DNA of 64,000 bases, from positions 26,314,394 through 26,378,393 of the forward strand of contig CM055104.1 in NCBI GenBank assembly GCA_029204225.1. Direction: 5' to 3'. Below the pieces are notes generated by a model. That model did no database searches, had not been told where the DNA came from, and saw only the letters and a program-made list of their open reading frames with translations. Below are positions 47,855-58,504 of the stretch, in pieces. Numbering within the stretch: the stretch's first letter is position 1; the number at the start of each line of letters is the position of its first letter. The translations under genes and the position numbers were made by a program. This DNA comes from Diphasiastrum complanatum. Its lineage: Eukaryota > Streptophyta > Lycopodiopsida > Lycopodiales > Lycopodiaceae.

Positions 47855-49825
47855 TCAATGCTCAAGCTCTAACTCAGACGAATGCTCCGGAGACAACTCA
47901 GGGCCCCGAGCCGACTCTCGCAACTGATATCTATGCCTGTCTGGAACTGGCATGGGCTGTGTATCCGAGGAGGAGGACTTGTCATCGTCATCCTCCCAAT
48001 CTGCCTCCGCATCAGCCCCCAAGCAAGCCAAACCGACGAGACCTACTCCAACTGGCTGTGATATTGCACCTCTACCTGCACTTGGGGCCCTGCGAGGTCC
48101 TCCTCTCTTCCCTGGCTGTTTCTGTGCTCTGCCTTTCTTGTTCGGGGCACCCTTGGGCCTTCCTGGTCTCTTGCGGAGGAGGGGAGCTGTCAATGCCTCA
48201 TCACCCCCATGCAGATCACCTGGCTGGCTAGGCTGGGCCCAAGATGAGGCCGGCTGGGATAGAGAAGCCAAAGATGGGTGCCCCTGTGCAGCTGATAGTG
48301 GAGGATAGGTCCGTGGAGTGTGTGCCCGTGGGGCTGCTGCTGGCGGAGGAACTGGCTGTGGAGGGGCCGTCCCTGCAGGAGGCAAGTATAGCGGCGATAT
48401 GTACTGAAAGGGGCACTGCGGTGGCCGGTACTGGTACATCCTGGGTGCTGGCACTGGAGGAGCCACTGTGGATGTGGGCGCTGCAAGAGAAAACATGGGC
48501 ACTGGAGCCACTGGAGGAGCCACTGAAGGAGACATTGTGGATGTGGGCGCTGCAAGAGAAAACCTGGGCACAGATGGTGGCCTGCCATGGAGACTTGGTG
48601 CTGCAGAACTGGATGGCGATGGAGGGGCTGCTAGCCTCAACGGCATCGGTGGCACTAGAGGTGCTGTGCGGCGCACGTACACCCTTTGAGGAACTGGGGG
48701 AATTGCAGGCACATCGTGTAGCTGCTCTGGCTGAGACTCTGTGTAGGGCATGTTGGCTAGAGAGGATGGGGGCGCCCTGATGCTCGGCATCTCCTGGGCC
48801 TCTGAATGCAACTCTGCAATCAAGTTGTCCAGCTGGGCATCCGAATACAAATGCTCTGGGCTCTGGGACTCATCATGTGCACCATCTCTGGATCATCCTG
48901 TGCCTCATCCTGTGCACCATGCGGACCCTGCATGGCCTCCCAATCGGTACAATCAAAGTCATCTGGTAACTCCTCTGGTGTGCTGTCATAGAAATGCCTA
49001 TGGCTCTGTGATGCACGCATCCAAGCAGCTGCGGAAGGTAAACCCAAATCACTCTGCCCCCTATCAAGAGCCTCCTCCATCATATCAACATAAGAAGGTA
49101 AGCCACTGGCCCCCTCTGTGTGCCCTGCCCATCTCCCGGTATAATCTGTGGCATGTGTCCCACCTCTACCACGTGATGCACCTGCGACCCTTGCTCTAGG
49201 CGTGTGCCCAACACCTGTATCATATGCCTCATCCCGCTCTGATCTGGCGAGCACAACCCGAATGGGCTCATCGTCATCCTGATCATCCTCAGACACTGGC
49301 TCATCTGCCTCGTGCAATGGAGGCTCTCTGTGCTCAAGCCCAAGCTCTCTCTCTCTCACCTCGGCAAGCTCCCTCTCTCTCTTTGCCATCAACTGTGTGC
49401 CCAGGTCATTTGCAGGCATGGGATGGGTGTTGTCCGTAGGCAAGTCAACCTGGCGCTCCAAATCAGATATCTTCGTCTAACCGGTTTCTTCTCCTCGTGT
49501 GAATGAGTACCCATGTGCACCAATTACGCTCACACACGGAGGCAGCGCAGTCCTGTGGTACGTGCAATGAAATGCTTCAGCACATGTGCACGGGTGAAAG
49601 GTCAATGAAACACAACAATGGAGGATGAAATGAAATGCATACCTGAGAAAGGACACGTAGTGCAAGACGCTGTATGGATGGATAGGTGCTACCGAACATG
49701 GTCCACCAGGTAATGGGAAGCTGCCTCCTCTCTAGATCCTGAGCAGCCGGGTGGCCGAACGTGCCCATGCCGAAACGAAATGCAGCGAGCTCCTCCATGA
49801 GCCTGATAGGATTCAAACCTATGTG
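47855..49825 (-). pseudogene. hAT copy B transposase, C-terminal part with AT-hook tail
   Basis: Minus strand, reading from 49825. The first segment ends L-A-L-R-V-L-S-Q, followed by an intron remnant. A deletion of about 190 bp relative to copy C near 49479 then removes most of the dimerisation exon. The tail exon from about 49478 down is acidic (E-P-V-S-E-D-D-Q-D-D-D-E-P), then Pro-rich with repeated F-S-L-A-A-P-T-S-T. It then has A-T-hook-like K-R-P-G-R-P-K-G followed by K-R-G-G-P-R-R, then an acidic stretch, and ends near 47857. One frameshift lies at about 48890. The roughly 530-residue extension after the dimerisation domain is unusual for hAT transposases, where that domain is normally close to the C-terminus. 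Confidence 0.78.
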
Positions 49826-49830
49826 TGGAC

Positions 49831-50248
49831 AGTTATGGACTCGGCTCATTACATTCGCCGCGTCCATTTACATTTACAGTTACTTTACTTTATGCATAAG
49901 CAGGCCTTGGGCCCTTTTTTATTCATTAGTGACATTCAGACTATATGGTTGGCCTTTGGCCTTATTATTCATTATTAGGCCATTTGGACACATTACTGGA
50001 GAGTGGGGGCCTTCTTGGAGGGCGCACTATTATCCCTCCCAGTTGGGCCTTAGCCGCTAGAAGCTTCCTTTTAGGGCTTCCTCTTGGCTATAAGTAGGGA
50101 AACTGTGTCATTTGTCATTCAGCTGATGGTATTGATCTCTCTCTTTAGCCTCCTTAATCTCTCTCTTTCCTGCTTTCTAGGGTTAAGTCTTGCTTATGTG
50201 ATGCTTTCATAGCTTAATTATAGATCAGCTGTGGCTCTATTCGTAACT
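49831..50248 (+). repeat. 5' LTR of the chromovirus (418 bp)
   Basis: Starts AGTTATGGACTCGG and ends CTATTCGTAACT. It is identical in length to the 3' LTR, with eight differences, all A/G or C/T. Confidence 0.95.
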
Positions 50249-50260
50249 TGGTATCAGAGC
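50249..50260 (+). other. Primer-binding site (tRNA-iMet)
   Basis: TGGTATCAGAGC begins at the base directly after the 5' LTR. This fixes the LTR end as TAACT. Confidence 0.92.
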
Positions 50261-50925
50261 ACTTTTCTGAGCACAATCTGGAATTTTTTCTTTGCTGCCT
50301 TGCCTTGCTCCTCCATCGCTGTTCCTACAGCTCCATTACCGTTTTGACAGCCCTGTTCCATCGCTGCTCCTTCCACTCCTTCCTGCCCAGCGTTCCCCCT
50401 GTTTTGTCCCCTCTTTTCTTTGCTGCCCAGCGCTCCTCCTCTTCCTTTCCATCGCTGTCCCTGCCTTCCGACCTATCACTTTCGTCTGATATTTTTCCAG
50501 TTTGCAGCCATCTTCCACAGTTAGTTCCCTGACTGTCCAGCCCCCATCCTCATCCAAAAACTACCCAATTCCGACATCATTTGCTATTCCAAACAGCTAA
50601 AATTCTTCCACCTGTAAATCGCTGCCTCAGCACTCCCAACTTGTCACTTTTGCCTTTTTTTTTCTCCAATTCCAGCCATCTTTTACAGCTTATCAAAAGG
50701 CTGTCGCGCGCTCATTCTCCACCACATTTTCAGGAATTCTGACTCCGTTTACTCTTTCAAATTCACATTGTATCCCTGGCTGTCCAGCGCATTTTTACAG
50801 CTTCTCCATTGTTCATTGCTGTTTCTTTTTTTTCAGTTGTGATAGTAGTGGTTGTAATAGGCTAATTTGGGGTGACGACAAGAGTCCGCTCCCTCAAGTT
50901 TTCGTCTATTCCTTCCACTATCATT
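50261..50925 (+). other. Chromovirus 5' leader
   Basis: A CT-rich untranslated leader of about 665 bp between the primer site and the gag start. It has no open frame of note and presumably contains packaging signals. Confidence 0.6.
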
Positions 50926-52743
50926 ATGGCACATTCACCTACCCCGAGTGAGACTACTCAGGAAACCTTATCCGATCAGTTTCGTCGCATGGATGAGACC
51001 CTTTCTGGCCTCGTTCTTCGCTTCGATTCAGTTATGACCGGCTTTGCTACTATGCAGTCACAGATTGATTCTTTACAGCCTCATGGTCTTGGTAAAGCTC
51101 CTGTTTTTCCTACATTTGGGACTCCCCCTCCATTTGGATTTCCATCTTCTTCTGCTCGTCAGCCTGGTGGTGGACCGTTCATTCCATCTAACCCACCTCC
51201 TGGTTTCTTTCCTCGTCCCCCCCTTCCTGAGCCACACTTTGCTCGAGACTTTTGTGATAGGGTACAACTTGCTACCTATTCCGGTTCCTCCGACGGGAAC
51301 TTATTAGAGAATTGGTTTGCTAAGCTTGACACATATTTTCAGATTTACCCCAAGACTGATCCTCAGAAGATCCAGTTGGCTGCTTTACATTTAGATGGAC
51401 GTGCCGCCACGTGGTGGCGAGTTTATAGAGTTGATCCTGATCGGGAAGGGCTCCATGTATGGCATACTTTTCGCCGTGACCTCCGCCATGCTATGATTGA
51501 TCATCAGTGGCTTGACCGCCAACGTGATACATTCCGTAGTCTCACTCAGACCAGTGATCTTGCTTCTTATACAGATCAGTTTATGGAGCTTTCTTATCTT
51601 TTCACAGATCTACAGCCCACTGAGCTTATTTCTCGTTACATTGCTGGACTTCGTGGTGCTTTACGTTATGATGTTTCTTCCTTCCGTCCTACCACACTTG
51701 TTGAGGCGATGTCTCTTGCCAGTACTTTACAGCATAAATACTCTAACACCCTTCCTTCCCGCTTCTCCCGACCCCATCCTTCTGCTTCATCTTTTCCCGC
51801 TACGTTCACCCCTACACCGGCCCCTTCTATTCCAGCTCTCTCCATTGCCCCTTCGCCTCCTCATCCTCCGACTCCTCGACCTGCTTTTGTCCGACGTTAC
51901 ACGTCTGCAGAGTTCGCTGATCTTCAGCAGAAGCATCTTTGCTTTCGTTGTAAGAGTCCTGACCATCTTGCCCGTGATTGCCGCCAGCCTCTCCCTACTA
52001 CTACTGCTGTTTTTTACCATGAAGGCACTACTCCAGATGATTCCGATATCTACATTCATATTTCTGATGAGCCTGACTTATCCTCTAAGCCTTCCCTTGA
52101 TTTACTTCCTGCTACTTGCCATGCTCAGCTTGCCTATGCTACTTGGACAGGGCGTCCTGGTCCTCGCTCCATTCGGTTACGTGTGCGTATTACAGGTCGA
52201 GAGTATATTGCTTTAGTTGATACTGGTAGCACTCATTCTTTTATTAGCAGTTATATCACTAGTCGGATCCGTGCTTCACCTGTTCCTGCTTCCCAGCCTC
52301 TCACAATTGAGGTTGCCAATTCTCATTCTTTTCCTAGTTCTCAGATGTTTCAGTGTTTACCATACCGCATTGGAGATTTCTCTGGACAGGCAGATCTTTA
52401 CATTATCCCTATGGAGCGTTATGATCTTATCCTTGGTGCTGATTGGTTTGCATCTCTTGGAGCCGTTACACTGGACTTGACACAGCAGACATTGACATTT
52501 GTACATGATGCAGTTACACACTCACTTGTGGGCATTGATTCTCAGGGAGACTTCCAGTTGATTACTGGGAAGCAGTTTATTCGCAGCCTGCCGAAGGCTC
52601 ATTGTGCTGCCTTATTATGTGTTCAGCGGGCAGTACCACTTCCTCCAGTTTCTACACCAGCAGCTGTTCCTCAGGTGATTTCTGACTTATTACATCAGTA
52701 TGCTTTTGTTTTCAGAACCTACGACGCTACCACCATTACGTGA
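50926..52743 (+). CDS. gag-pro: Chromovirus gag-protease
   Basis: The ATG at 50926 (M-A-H-S-P-T) is the first in frame; in-frame codons upstream to 50872 lack an ATG. The gag capsid domain is at about residues 110-270, with W-F-A-K-L-D-T-Y-F and A-A-T-W-W-R. After a Pro-rich linker there is a CCHC zinc knuckle, C-F-R-C-K-S-P-D-H-L-A-R-D-C (about 343-356). The aspartic protease has A-L-V-D-T-G-S-T-H-S-F-I-S (about 429-441) and I-L-G-A-D-W. The frame ends at TGA 52741-52743, just after a Y-A-F-V-F motif that normally leads straight into RT. RT continues in the next frame (+1), so either one base has been gained or lost at about 52716-52724 or the element shifts frame there. Confidence 0.92.
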   Translation: MAHSPTPSETTQETLSDQFRRMDETLSGLVLRFDSVMTGFATMQSQIDSLQPHGLGKAPVFPTFGTPPPFGFPSSSARQPGGGPFIPSNPPPGFFPRPPLPEPHFARDFCDRVQLATYSGSSDGNLLENWFAKLDTYFQIYPKTDPQKIQLAALHLDGRAATWWRVYRVDPDREGLHVWHTFRRDLRHAMIDHQWLDRQRDTFRSLTQTSDLASYTDQFMELSYLFTDLQPTELISRYIAGLRGALRYDVSSFRPTTLVEAMSLASTLQHKYSNTLPSRFSRPHPSASSFPATFTPTPAPSIPALSIAPSPPHPPTPRPAFVRRYTSAEFADLQQKHLCFRCKSPDHLARDCRQPLPTTTAVFYHEGTTPDDSDIYIHISDEPDLSSKPSLDLLPATCHAQLAYATWTGRPGPRSIRLRVRITGREYIALVDTGSTHSFISSYITSRIRASPVPASQPLTIEVANSHSFPSSQMFQCLPYRIGDFSGQADLYIIPMERYDLILGADWFASLGAVTLDLTQQTLTFVHDAVTHSLVGIDSQGDFQLITGKQFIRSLPKAHCAALLCVQRAVPLPPVSTPAAVPQVISDLLHQYAFVFRTYDATTIT

Positions 52744-55564
52744 CGTGAACCATCATATTGATTTGCGTCCTGGTTCTGCTCCTCCCTCCCGTCCCCCTTA
52801 TCGTATGTCTCGATCTGAGCGTGATGAGCTTGAGCTCCATATTACTGCCTTGTTAGATCAGGGTCTCATTGTTCCTAGTCACAGCCCTTTTGGTGCTCTT
52901 GTTCTCCTTATTAATAAGAAAGATGGTACCAAACGCCTTTGTATTGATTACCGTGCTTTAAATAAGTTGACTATTCGTAATCAGTACCCTATTCCACACA
53001 TGGATGACCTCTTTGACCAGCTCGGTACCTCTAAAATCTTTTCCAAGATAGACCTTCGTTCTGGATATTACCAGATTAGGATGCACCCTTCTGACGAACA
53101 TAAGACTGCTTTCCGTACTCATCTTGGTTTATATGAATTTCGTGTGCTTCCTTTTGGTGTTACTAATGGCCCTCCTACGTTCCAGAATGTGATGAATAAC
53201 GTCTTACGTCCGCTTCTTGGTCATTGTGTCTTGGTTTATTTTGATGATATTCTTATTTTTAGTCAGTCTCTTGCTGAGCATGTTGCCCATCTTTCCTCGG
53301 TTTTTCAGTTACTTGTACACCACCAGTTATTTGCTAAGTTGTCTAAATGTTCTTTTGCTGTTTCTGAGATCGAGTTTCTTGGTTTTCTTATTTGTAATGG
53401 TCACATTCGTCTGGACCCTCATAAGGTTCAGGCCATCCAGGATTGGCCTATACCTACTGATATTCATCATGTTCGTATGTTTCTTGGGTTAGCCACTCAC
53501 CTTCGTAGTCCAGTTCCTCATTTTGCCACTATCGCAGCTCCTCTTCATGCACTTTTGAAGAAGTCTAGTACTTTTCTGTGGACTCCTGATTGTCAGACAG
53601 CGTTTGATACTCTTCGTCGTGCTGTTGTTGATGCTGCCGTTATGTGTTTACCACAGTTTGATCAGAAGTTTCTTGTTGAGACTGATGCTAGTAATGTTGG
53701 TTTGGATGCTTTACTTCGCCAGTCACAATGTATTATTGCTTATGAGTCGCGTCGTCTTCGCTCTTATGAGCAACGTTATTCTGTGCATGAGAAAGAGCTT
53801 CTTGCTATTATCTATGCTCTTAAGAAGTGGCGTCATTATCTGTATCGAGTCCCATTTGACATTATTACTGATCACCAGTCTTTACGTTATCTGTTTTCTC
53901 AACGTGACCTTAGTGATCGTCAATTTCGTTGGTTGCAGTTTTTACAGTCTTTTAATTTCTCTATATTGTATCGTCCTGGTCGTGCTAACACTGCTGCTGA
54001 TGCATTATCTCGTCTTCCAGCTTTGTTAAATACACTCGTTTCTACTATTCCTCCATGGTTTGATGCTCTACCTGCAGCATACCTTACATGTTCTGATTTT
54101 CGTGATGTTTATAGTTCTGCCCCACCTGTTTCGTCCAGTCCTCATCAGGTTTACTCCATTATCGACAATCGTCTTTATCATTATGATTCTCTTTGTATCC
54201 CTAGTTCTTTGGGTATCCGTTCCCAGTTGTTGTCGGATGCTCATTCCTCTCCTGTTGGGGGTCACTTTGGTTTTCAGAAGTCTTATGCTCGTCTCAAAGA
54301 CCATTTCTATTGGCCCTCTCTTCGATCTGAGCTTGCTGTACTTATTCGTACCTGCCCTTTCTGTCTTCGTAATAAGTACTCCCGTTCTAAATCTGCTGGT
54401 TTGCTCCAGAGTTGGCCTATTCCTCATCGCCAGTGGACTGATATATCTATGGACTTTATCCTTGGCCTTCCCCATACCCAGCGTGGTCATGATTCATGTA
54501 TGGTGGTAGTTGACAGGTTCTCGAAACAGGCACATTTTATCCCAGTTCGCAGTACTATCACAGCCGAGCAGTGTGCACGTTTGTTCCTATCAGAGATTTT
54601 CCGCCTACATGGATTTCCTCGTACTATCCTTTCTGATCGGGATAGTAAGTTTACATCTATATTCTGGACAGAGCTTATGCGTATTTTGGATGTTCAGCTT
54701 TTTATGGGTTCTGCTTATCATTCTACTTCTGATGGGCAGTGTGAGGTCCTTAACAGGATCCTTGAGGATTATTTACGCCATTTTGTTACTCCTTCAGGGA
54801 AGGATTGGGATCAACATTTATGTTTAGCAGAGTATAGCTATAATAGCTCTGTCAGTGCCAGCACAGGTGTCTCTCCATTTTTATTATCTCATGGCTATGC
54901 ACCTCTTTTACCTGGCATTCGTCTTCCTCCTGAGGATACACCTGTTACACTTGCATCTTTTCTATCAGGTGCTCGAGAGCTTATTACTCGGGCCAGTTCT
55001 CATTTATAGCATGTTCAGCAGCGTTATCAGACCTCAGTTGATCGTCACCGCCGCCATGTTGAGTTTCAGCTTGGAGATATGGTTTATCTACGCTTACGGT
55101 TTGCACGTCATCATTTTGTCCAGGGCCATGCTTCTACTGAGAAGCTTGCACCACGTTATTATGGGCCTTATCGTATTGTGGAGGTTCTTAGTCCAGTTAC
55201 ATATCGCTTACAGCTTCCTGCTTCCACACGCGCCTGTGATGTATTCCATGTCAGTTTATTACGTGCTGCTATTGAGGATGACGCTCCTTGTGATGCTGAG
55301 TTTCCTACTGCTCCAGAGTTATTTCCATTTTTACCTGCTGCTATATTACAGGTCCGTCTATACCATAGTCGACGCCGCCGGCAGATTCAGTTTTTGGTCC
55401 AGTGGGATGGTCGTCCTATTGAGGAGGCTACATGGGAGCCTATTGATGTGTTTTATCATACACCATTACTTGCGGATCAGGCTCGTGCTCTTGCTGCACT
55501 TGTTGATTCCTCTACATCAGATGTTCCTCTAGCTGTTGATGCACCAGGGCTTGCTGCTACTTGA
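52700..55564 (+). pseudogene. pol: Chromovirus pol: RT, RNase H, integrase, chromodomain (one in-frame TAG)
   Basis: The open frame runs from 52700 to a TAG at 55007-55009 and continues in the same frame to TGA 55562-55564. RT shows V-L-P-F-G-V-T-N and the active site Y-F-D-D-I-L (about 53235-53255). RNase H shows V-E-T-D-A-S-N, S-V-H-E-K-E-L-L and D-H-Q-S-L-R-Y-L-F. Integrase has an H-H-C-C zinc finger (H-S-S-P-V-G-G-H...C-P-F-C), catalytic aspartates in I-S-M-D-F-I-L-G and L-S-D-R-D-S-K-F, and glutamate in D-G-Q-C-E-V-L-N-R. After the TAG come the G-D-M-V-Y-L-R module and a C-terminal chromodomain (F-L-V-Q-W-D-G-R-P-I-E-E-A-T-W-E-P). The chromodomain places it among the chromoviruses, where it directs integration towards modified chromatin. 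All catalytic residues I can see are intact. Confidence 0.93.
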
Positions 55565-55610
55565 TCCGGTTATCTTTTTGGCAGTTGGGTCTTGTTTTTG
55601 TGTCGGGGAG

Positions 55611-56028
55611 AGTTATGGACTCGGCTCATTACATTCGCCGCGTCCATTTACATTTACAGTTACTTTACTTTATGCATAAGCAGACCTTGGGCCCTTTTTT
55701 ATTCATTAGTGACATTCAGACTATATGGTTGGCCTTTGGCCTTATTATTCATTATTAGGCCATTTGGACATATTACTGGAGAGTGGGGGCCTTCTTGGAG
55801 GGCGCACTATTATCCCTCCCAGTTGGGCCCTAGCCACTGGAAGCTTCCTTTTAGGGCTTCCTCTTGGCTATAAGTAGGGAAACTGTGTCATTTGTCATTC
55901 AGCTGATGATATTGATCTCTCTCTTTAGCCTCCTTAATCTCTCTCTTTCCTGCTTTCTAGGGTTAAGTCTTGCTTATGTGATGCTTTCATAGCTTGATTA
56001 TAGATCAACTGTGGCTCTATTCGTAACT
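55611..56028 (+). repeat. 3' LTR of the chromovirus (418 bp)
   Basis: Preceded by the short purine tract GGGGAG (55605-55610). Starts AGTTATGGACTCGG and ends CGTAACT, followed by the target duplication TGGAC (56029-56033). Confidence 0.95.
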
Positions 56029-56033
56029 TGGAC

Positions 56034-58119
56034 CCACCCTGTGAATGTACTGAAGCCAATCGGCCTCGAGCTCCCTGTCTGCGATCTGTGTAGGAGAGAG
56101 GAAGAGGTGATGCAGCATGTGTACAACGCTGTGGATACTCCTGTGGAAGTAGTTCCACCGCGTCTCCTAGATGAACTTCAGCTCGGTCATCCTGCAGATG
56201 AGAGGCATGTGGTTTAGGGCATTACGAAAAAACTTAACATTGACAGAAAAACAAACTAGCAATTATTGAAAAGATAAAGGCCAATCACATTACTATACTG
56301 CCTACCTCTCTGGCTGCAAGATGGGCAGCTGCAGGAACTGTCCAATCCGGTCCATGAGCTCATCTACCAGTCCAAGTGTCGGACCCTCGCTGTCAACCAT
56401 GCGGAGCACAATGTAGAGTGGTCGAAGCAGTCTTGACAATGTCTGTGCATCCCTCCAGAACTGGTCTCCCCTCACTGTGGAAGAAAAGTGCTCCCCATCC
56501 TCGGTGTGCTGAAACGTACTGGCACGCCAAAGATCACTGGCAACCATCTGTAGAAGCTGCGCCCTACACCTGATCAAACGGTCGATGACCACCAAGTCGA
56601 ATGCAAAGCGTGTGGGGGCTGGCTTACGGAGGTCCAGATGGTTGACCACCCGGAACATGGCAAGAACAAAGTCACCAGGAAGAGGGCCTCACGGACGATG
56701 GCTCTAACCCAGGGAAGTGCACCTATGTCCCCCATCAGAAGGTCTATGTCGTGTGCTGCACAGGGGGTATGAACAATGTGAGGGAACTCGGCCTCTAGCA
56801 GTACACCCATCTGAATGCATTTCGTGGCATTGTCCATCACCACCGTGACGACATGCTGTGCGCCTATGGACAGGATGGAAGACCATCAAACATAATTCGC
56901 CCCCCCCTGCTAAAATCCACGGCCCTCAAAAACTGTGTGCCCATGCAGCTGGAGACCAATATGTTGAGGATCGGCCTCCTCCTGACATCAGTCCAGCCAT
57001 CGGACATGATGCTGCAACCGTAAGTGGCCCAGTGGCGACGCAGAGGCTCCAGCTCTCTAGACAAGGCTCGACCCTATCCCTTAGCATGTGTGTGCGGACA
57101 ACCTCTGAACTAGGGACTCTCCAGCTAGTGCTGACAGACTGTGCAAGGCGGAAGGCCCTTTTGAAGGGCTCAGAGTCGGTGATGGCAAATGGAAGGTTCA
57201 GCTCATAAATCAGACTGGCCACGGCTTGTGTAGCCTCTCTCTCCATGTGCGGCTGATGCGCGCCACGAATGCTCTACTGCCTAAGAACTCTCCGAGCTGG
57301 GCGACGGGTAGCGGACCTCCAGCATGGTGCACCAAACGTGACGAGAATGGATGATGACGCGACAGGCTGGGCACTAGTACATGCATAGGCTGTAGACGTG
57401 GAATGGGGAGAGTGGGATGCACTGGCAGGGATGGGTGCAGCAGCATAAGTGGGGTGCACTAGTGGAGGGGTAACATCTGGCTAGGGAGGTCATCCGGATG
57501 GGAAGGGAGGAAGGGATCTCCTCAACATCTTGGAAGGCCTCGTCACTGGCATCCTGGGCCTGCTCCTGCTCGGGCTGTGGAGAGTCCATGAGAAAGTCAT
57601 AAACTGGGGGAGTGCGAGCAACAGTAGGTGGTGGTGGAACCGCAGTGGCAACTGGCGGATGAGATGGGACGGGATCCACCGGAATGGGTGCAAATGGGGG
57701 TGCGTCTAGCGGAACTGTCTAAGGGGGGTGAGGGACAAAGGGACTGGACGAGGATGCACTCCCTCTCCTCCTGCGTGCCAGCCAAGCAGGCTCGGGGTCA
57801 ACCACGTAAGGCGCGATGCAAAACCGGAGAACACCCTACGAAATGGTGTTCTCCCCCGCCACAAGACGTGGCCCGTAGGTGTCCAGAAGTCGCTGCCTGA
57901 CGGGAACGGACATGCTGCCACGGGGGCAGCATTCAGTGTGCCACCACTTTTGGCGCGTGCGCCGAGTAGGTGGCCTTTAAGGTGAGTGAGGGTGGCACTG
58001 AACTCAACCAAGCAATATCGACAATGCACGATCTTTGCACCGGACTTGTTGGACTTGTCGGGAACCCGCCTGACAATGTCCACCTCGCCCCACAGATCGG
58101 CAAGGTTGGAATGCACCAT
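56034..58119 (-). pseudogene. hAT copy B transposase, N-terminal and catalytic part
   Basis: Minus-strand ATG at 58119 (M-V-H-S-N-L-A-D-L-W-G). A BED zinc finger follows, with H-C-R-Y-C-L-V-E-F and L-T-H-L-K-G-H (about 58040-57985). Then come frame changes and a long Pro/Ser/Gln linker. The DUF659 catalytic region is near 57013-56985 (S-I-M-S-D-G-W-T-D). V-V-M-D-N-A-T-K-C...H-T-P-C-A-A-H-D-I-D-L-L is near 56845-56750, and H-L-D-L-R-K-P-A-P-T-R-F-A-F near 56645. After an intron the sequence runs to the gypsy insertion at 56033. Several frameshifts separate the pieces. BED fingers bind DNA, while DUF659 carries the RNase-H-like transposase core. The gene continues at 49825 beyond the inserted retrotransposon. 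Confidence 0.85.
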
Positions 58120-58454
58120 TTCTATGGAGGGAACTTGGGCAAAAAGGCAGAGATGATGGTGGGTGCGATAGGTGGCGGAAAGCTGGAAAATCCACAGCAA
58201 TGGCCGAAGTAGCAGTAGCAGGGGCGGAAGCGATCTGTGCAACACAAATACAATGTGATGGCGAGGAGTTCGCGGACAGCAGAGAGGGCGCAGACAGCAA
58301 GAAGAGGGCGCTGACAGCATCACGATGGGCAAGGAGAGAGATGAAGCGAGGGGCGGGATGAGGGTAAAAAGAAAAATATTAAATATTGTGGTACCGTGGA
58401 TCAGTATGGTTCCGCAGGTACCGGGATCTGCGGATCCTGGTACCGCTAGATCTA

Positions 58455-58456
<2 letters not shown>

Positions 58457-58502
<46 letters not shown>
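58457..58502. repeat. (AT)23 tract between hAT copies B and C
   Basis: A pure AT dinucleotide tract of 46 bp is the only DNA between the right end of copy B and the left end of copy C. Confidence 0.95.

Positions 58503-58504
<2 letters not shown>

Larger units (their letters stand above)
49831..56028 (+). mobile_element. Ty3/gypsy chromovirus, nearly intact, with AG...CT LTR termini
   Basis: This is a 6198-bp element with LTRs of exactly 418 bp (49831-50248 and 55611-56028) that differ by 8 transitions. Target duplication TGGAC is present on both sides (49826-49830, 56029-56033). The primer-binding site TGGTATCAGAGC follows the 5' LTR with no gap. Gag-protease and pol (RT, RNase H, integrase, chromodomain) are present in the gypsy order. 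Its LTRs begin AGTTA and end TAACT instead of TG...CA. It is inserted in the transposase gene of hAT copy B; copy C gives the empty site. Coding lesions are one frame change between protease and RT and one in-frame TAG after the integrase core. Confidence 0.95.
46365..58456 (-). mobile_element. hAT copy B, complete but for lesions, split by a gypsy insertion
   Basis: The left end is CATGGTACCCCATGGTACC at 46365 and the right end is GGTACCGCTAGATCTATG at 58456. ATATATAT flanks both ends, which fits the 8-bp duplication of hAT elements, although the surrounding AT tract makes this ambiguous. Without the gypsy insertion (49831-56033) it would be about 5.9 kb. Contents from left to right are a GGTACC cluster, three 85-bp repeats, a small plus-strand gene (46992-47357), and a convergent minus-strand transposase (58119 to 47855). 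Copy C next door has the same order and orientation. Confidence 0.75.

Noticed and set aside
51497-52480. Hydrophobic Leu/Ser-rich frames inside the chromovirus gag and pol
   Set aside because: Alternative frames of a T/C-rich coding sequence; the gag/protease frame has recognisable domains.
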